Assembly: GCA_002360455.1 (NCBI GenBank)
Contig: DEQQ01000047.1
Coordinates: 1 to 45,753 of the forward strand
Source: Saprospiraceae bacterium UBA3362
Lineage (GTDB): Bacteria; Bacteroidota; Bacteroidia; Chitinophagales; Saprospiraceae
Direction of reading: 5' to 3'
Length of the DNA: 45,753 bases
This document shows, one piece after another, positions 42,545-45,753 of this stretch. Position 1 is the stretch's first letter. Each line of letters opens with the position of its first letter. The translations under genes and the position numbers were made by a program. Under the pieces are notes generated by a model that was not told the origin of the DNA, made no database searches, and saw only the letters and a program-made list of their open reading frames with translations.

Positions 42545-43255
42545 TTATTCCATAGTACTGTACACATTCTGCACATCTTCATCTTCCTCAATTTTATCCA
42601 ATAATTTGTTTACCTCTTCTTCCTGTTCAGGGCTTAGTTTTTTGGTAACTGTCGGAACACGATCAAATCCGGATTCAAGAATTTCGTATTCATTGGATTC
42701 AAAATAAGATTGCAATTTTCCAAACGAATCAAAACTTCCATACACCGTAATTTCTCCTTGGTCTGCATTCAATTCCTCACATCCGGCATCAATCAAATCA
42801 AGCTCAAGCATCTCAATATCGGTATCCGTTTTAGCCTTTATTCTAAAATGACATTTGTGCTCGAACATGAAAGATACAGAGCCGGAAACTCCAAGGCTGC
42901 CATTGTATTTGTTAAAATAGGATCTCACGTTAGCAACAGTTCTTGTAGGATTGTCTGTAGCAGTTTCTACAAGGACTGCAATGCCATGAGGCCCATAGCC
43001 CTCATAAGTGATGATCTCAAGATCTTTTTCATCTTTTGAGCTTGCTTTTTTGATAGCAGCTTCCAATCTGTCCTTTGGCATATTCACCGTACGAGCATTC
43101 TGCATTGCAGCTCTCAATCTCGGATTGCTGTCAGGATTGGGTCCGGAAGCTTTTACAGCCATGAAGACCTCTTTAGAAATTCTCGCAAACTGTTTACTCA
43201 TCTTAGCATATCGAGCAAACATTTTATGTTTTCTTACTTCAAATATACGTCCCAT
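42545..43255 (-). CDS. yebC: YebC/PmpR family protein (TACO1-type)
   Basis: A 236-residue cytoplasmic protein. MGRIFEVRKHKMFARYAKMSKQFARISKEV is the usual Bacteroidota opening of YebC. NPRLRAAMQNARTVNMPKDRLEAAIKKA, then YEGYGPHGIAVLVETATDNPTRTVANVR, then GSLGVSGSVSFMFE are its conserved blocks. Family members act as transcription regulators or, by recent work, as ribosome-associated factors that ease translation of proline stretches. Own promoter at 43276-43283; may read on into the downstream operon. Confidence 0.95.
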   Translation of the reverse strand: MGRIFEVRKHKMFARYAKMSKQFARISKEVFMAVKASGPNPDSNPRLRAAMQNARTVNMPKDRLEAAIKKASSKDEKDLEIITYEGYGPHGIAVLVETATDNPTRTVANVRSYFNKYNGSLGVSGSVSFMFEHKCHFRIKAKTDTDIEMLELDLIDAGCEELNADQGEITVYGSFDSFGKLQSYFESNEYEILESGFDRVPTVTKKLSPEQEEEVNKLLDKIEEDEDVQNVYSTME

Positions 43256-43275
43256 ATTTTCTTTTTAAACTTCTG

Positions 43276-43283
43276 CAAAATTA
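43276..43283 (-). promoter_or_regulatory. -7 promoter element for yebC (TAATTTTG)
   Basis: Minus-strand TAATTTTG fits TAnnTTTG exactly, 20 bp before the yebC start. Confidence 0.6.
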
Positions 43284-43300
43284 ATCAATTCTTAATTTAA

Positions 43301-44023
43301 TTATTTCTTTTCGGTCAGCATCGGATTTTCCATTCTTGGATCTATTGCCTTGGCCATCTCTATGTACTTTTTAGATTCTTCCCATTTCTCTTGCTTGCTC
43401 ATAACGATGGATAGATTCGTAAGAGCAGTTGCACTTTTCGGATTCATTTGAATAGCTCTCTTTAGTTCAATTACAGCGGTATCCCAATTGCTCAATCTGG
43501 CCAAAGAAACACCCAAAATTTCTACACTCTGCACATCCGTCGGATCCATTTTCAATGACTTTTCTACATAATTTCTGCAGCTCAACGGATTGTTTTCATT
43601 ATAAAGCTCTGCTCTAGCCACCTCCCGATAACTCAAGCGCAAATTTTTATTTACCTTCTCTTCATTGGGCCAAACTCGTTTGATCCGTTCATAAGTACTC
43701 ATGGCGCGATAATAACTTTTAGAAAGATAATACGAATTTCCCAATAAAAAAACCAAGTCAAGATTCATGCTGTCCATCAAATTGGCTTTCTCAAAATGAT
43801 ACACCGCCGCATCCAATGCCTGTTTGGCCTTGATCGAGTCTGTTTTCTCAACCCCTCTAAATTTGGTAATGGCTTCCATTCCTGCCGCAAACTGCGAATT
43901 AAAATCATCTGCCACAGCAGCCATTTTCTCAGTATTGCTCATCGCTTTTTTAGGCTCTTGCTTGCAAGAAACTAATACTAATCCTATGTAAATAAAAACA
44001 ATATAAATATAAAATTTTACCAT
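43301..44023 (-). CDS. TPR-repeat lipoprotein
   Basis: A 240-residue lipoprotein with lipobox LVSC (Cys20). After an initial helical stretch it has about four TPR units (YHFEKANLMDSMNLDLVFLLGNSYYLSKSYYRAMSTYERI, then VEILGVSLARLSNWDTAVIELKRAIQMNP, then ALTNLSIVMSKQEKWEESKKYIEMA in pattern). Probably an envelope scaffold; partner unknown. Ends 45 bp before yebC, which has its own promoter. Confidence 0.85.
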   Translation of the reverse strand: MVKFYIYIVFIYIGLVLVSCKQEPKKAMSNTEKMAAVADDFNSQFAAGMEAITKFRGVEKTDSIKAKQALDAAVYHFEKANLMDSMNLDLVFLLGNSYYLSKSYYRAMSTYERIKRVWPNEEKVNKNLRLSYREVARAELYNENNPLSCRNYVEKSLKMDPTDVQSVEILGVSLARLSNWDTAVIELKRAIQMNPKSATALTNLSIVMSKQEKWEESKKYIEMAKAIDPRMENPMLTEKK

Positions 44024-44443
44024 ATAATATAAAATTCAAATCACCTCACAAAAGTAGGACTAATGAACAAGGAATAAACTATTCAGAGCCCTAATTTTGG
44101 ACAATGCCTTGTTAATGTTTTGGGCGTGCCCCTTGCGGGTCGGAGTCTTACAGGCTCGTATTCACTCGGTATCCGTCACGTTCCGTTCCGGCTACTTCCG
44201 GCAAAGCCGGAACCTTCCAGCCTCCTCACGCTTAGAAATTAGCTTTATTAGATTTTACCTTTGTCCACATAAAAGAGTTTTCAGAACAACTTGAAAACAA
44301 GCTCGATTACAGTGCTTTAGCTTAATGGGGAATGGTATTTTATACCCGAGCTTTTCATCTTATTTTAGGAAATGATCAGATTGAATAACTAAGTGCATTT
44401 TTTTTATTTGGTAAAATTCATGGCATTGTAGTACCTTTACTGT
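44024..44443. other. Divergent intergenic region with structured repeat
   Basis: Contains copy B of the GGGC(A/G)TG element and, further right, AT-rich DNA without any supported gene. An open frame at 44097-44294 runs across the element and is not a gene. Confidence 0.5.
44118..44232 (+). repeat. Structured GC-rich intergenic element, copy B
   Basis: Starts TTTGGGCGTG and ends CTCACGC. Shares with copy A the blocks CGGAGTCTTAC, GGCTC, TATTC, TCGGT and TCCAGCCTCCTCA in the same order, with different hairpins between them (TTCCGGC-AAA-GCCGGAA here). The end stem is GCGTG/CACGC, covarying with GCATG/CATGC in copy A. Confidence 0.7.
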
Positions 44444-44830
44444 ATGAATAGCTGTAAGGCAATATTATTAATGTCAATCTACTTAATGGGAGCCACTCCG
44501 TTGGTTCAACTATTCAAAATTCCTCAATTAATTCAACATTATAACAAACATCTGGCAGAAGATCAGGATCTTACTCTCAAAGAGTTTTTGGTATTGCATT
44601 ATTTTAACGAAAACCCTTTTGATGATGATTATAATGAAGACATGAAACTCCCATTCAAACAAATAGAATCAAGCTTCAATTTTACTTTGTATGTGAACAC
44701 TACAACACAGCTTGGGGAGTTTTTCAATCCAAAAATACCGGAGCAAAATCAAAGCCAATATGTGCTAAGCTCTTTTGTAATTTCCAATACCTATCTAAAT
44801 TCTATATGGCAGCCGCCACGGCAGGCCTAA
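44444..44830 (+). CDS. Conserved small exported protein near RND pump
   Basis: A 128-residue protein with a hydrophobic N-terminus (about residues 5-18) that may be a signal peptide. LFKIPQLIQHYNKHLAEDQDLTLKEFLVLHYF, then DDDYNEDMKLPFK form the recognisable part. From memory, similar small proteins stand near CusA/CzcA-type metal pumps in Bacteroidota; the role is unknown. The pump gene starts about 500 bp downstream in the same direction. Confidence 0.7.
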   Translation: MNSCKAILLMSIYLMGATPLVQLFKIPQLIQHYNKHLAEDQDLTLKEFLVLHYFNENPFDDDYNEDMKLPFKQIESSFNFTLYVNTTTQLGEFFNPKIPEQNQSQYVLSSFVISNTYLNSIWQPPRQA

Positions 44831-45326
44831 ACCGCAATAGACCATTGCTAATAAATTTAGAATTTTTTTAATTCCATCTAAGTAGCTGCAAGAAAATTAA
44901 AACCTTTTTTAGCGGATAGGGATATGATTTTCATTTTCCATTTATTCAAATGGGAATTGAAAACTACAGGAATCGGAAAAATTTTAGCTTGAGATTTTTA
45001 GCTCAATGCAATGGTTGAACTTTCACAATATTTCAATTTTTTACAGATTCAAGTTGGCTAAAAGACAGATAGATTCTTTCGAAACGTCGCTTTAATAGGG
45101 GATTCATATCATCCTAATTAAACAAGTTATTGACTTTGAATTTATACAATATTAGTTTTTAATTTACCTCTTATCTGCAATAAGTAGCTTTGGATTTTTT
45201 CATTTTTTTACTTCATTTCAATCCTCAGATATAAAGGAAATTTTAGTAATCCTATAAATGAATTTTAACTAAGGGTCTAATTTTTTTATAGAATTTAATA
45301 TCTGAGAATATTTAGTATAATCAAAT
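44831..45326. other. Intergenic region upstream of RND pump
   Basis: Very AT-rich, no supported ORF. An ATTTTAGCTTGAG string at 44981 resembles the repeated motif. A regulator-binding site for the pump may lie here, but no clear palindrome was recognised. Confidence 0.45.
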
Positions 45327-45753
45327 ATGTTAAACAAAATAATAGAATTTTCAATTTCGAATAAACTCATTATTGTCCTTTTCATTATAGGGCTGGTAAG
45401 TTATGGCTTATACGAAACATCAAAACTCCCTATAGATGCTGTTCCGGACATTACTGACAATCAAGTCCAAATCATCACTCAGGCTCCATCCTATGGTGCA
45501 TTGGATATAGAAAGATTGGTTACATTTCCTATAGAACAAAATTGCAATAACATTTCAGGCATAAAAGAAATCAGAAGCTTCTCAAGATTTGGCCTATCTC
45601 TAGTCACAGTTGTATTTCATGATCATGTAGATCTTTATTGGGCTAGACAACAAATTGCGGAGAAATTAATCCAAGCAAGGGCTTACATTCCTAAAGAAAT
45701 AGGCAATCCTGAATTGGGGCCTATAAGTACAGGATTGGGTGAAATTTATCAAT
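45327..45753 (+). CDS. Heavy-metal efflux RND transporter, CusA/CzcA type (5' part)
   Basis: The first 142 residues of a large inner-membrane RND pump, cut off by the window edge. MLNKIIEFSISNKLIIVLF opens the first membrane helix; PIDAVPDITDNQVQIITQAP and the following RLVTFPIE are the classic CusA/CzcA N-terminal signature, then GIKEIRSFSRFGLSLVTVVF. The pump exports metal cations (Cu/Ag or Co/Zn/Cd) across the outer membrane with a membrane-fusion and an outer-membrane partner, expected further right. Metal choice cannot be told from this part. Confidence 0.93.
   Translation, partial: MLNKIIEFSISNKLIIVLFIIGLVSYGLYETSKLPIDAVPDITDNQVQIITQAPSYGALDIERLVTFPIEQNCNNISGIKEIRSFSRFGLSLVTVVFHDHVDLYWARQQIAEKLIQARAYIPKEIGNPELGPISTGLGEIYQ

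Noticed and set aside
44097..44294. 65-codon frame over the second structured element
   Set aside because: Created by the GC-rich repeat; the matching element at 10.2 kb is read in a different context, so the frame is incidental.
44311..44350. tRNA-like string near GCTTTAGCTTAATGGGGAA
   Set aside because: No cloverleaf can be formed and no T-loop sequence follows.

Overview
The window looks like a chromosomal segment of a low-GC Bacteroidota bacterium, possibly of the Saprospiria/Chitinophagia type (the class is inference). Evidence: several genes preceded by the Bacteroidota -7 element TAnnTTTG, many lipoproteins, a surface protein with a C-terminal type IX secretion (T9SS) sorting domain, the small ribosomal protein bTHX, a bacteroidotal-type L32, and a GH3/beta-lactamase fusion. 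No tRNA, rRNA, CRISPR array, complete transposase or prophage was seen. The last gene (RND efflux pump) runs off the right edge.

Layout. 0.3-6.2 kb: secreted amidohydrolase, a large orphan secreted protein, a DUF1761 membrane protein and a T9SS-exported beta-helix protein. 6.2-13.7 kb: DNA polymerase IV, a TPR lipoprotein, a Tat-exported Gfo/Idh/MocA oxidoreductase, tRNA adenosine deaminase TadA, DinB-fold and DUF3052 proteins, an orphan with a possible peptidoglycan-binding tail, and a metallophosphoesterase. 13.7-15.7 kb: long gene-poor DNA and an outer-membrane barrel gene broken by one in-frame stop. 15.7-23.2 kb: housekeeping block (HAD phosphatase, SerA-like dehydrogenase, M13 peptidase, bTHX, DUF177-rpmF, a PolX/PHP protein with a degenerate polymerase site, DUF1573 lipoprotein).

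23.6-31.7 kb is an accessory island of toxin-antitoxin (TA) systems: a fossil ParDE/RelBE pair, a tripartite HipBST system, HigBA, and a full HipBA, with orphan ORFs between them. Modules are separated by a repeated element found three times: two ungapped 407-bp copies and one roughly 73-bp 5' piece. Both Hip modules have clear palindromic operator arrays, one with centres 61-62 bp apart. A recombinase-like scrap lies in the same island. This is the most unusual part of the window.

31.7-45.7 kb returns to core-like content: an orphan pair, two cyclophilin lipoproteins, DUF1801, then a compact minus-strand group (yebC, TMTC/TPR membrane protein, GH3-beta-lactamase, LolE/FtsX-type permease, small orphan) in which the last four genes overlap, a TPR lipoprotein, a small protein and the start of a CusA/CzcA pump.

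Between genes there are three families of small repeats: a structured GGGC(A/G)TG...CA(C/T)GC element with a covarying terminal stem (2 copies), a CCCGATAG...GGATAGCGGG element (1 copy), and a strand-biased motif TTTTAGCTT(A/G)TTT (about eight copies, all on the plus strand).
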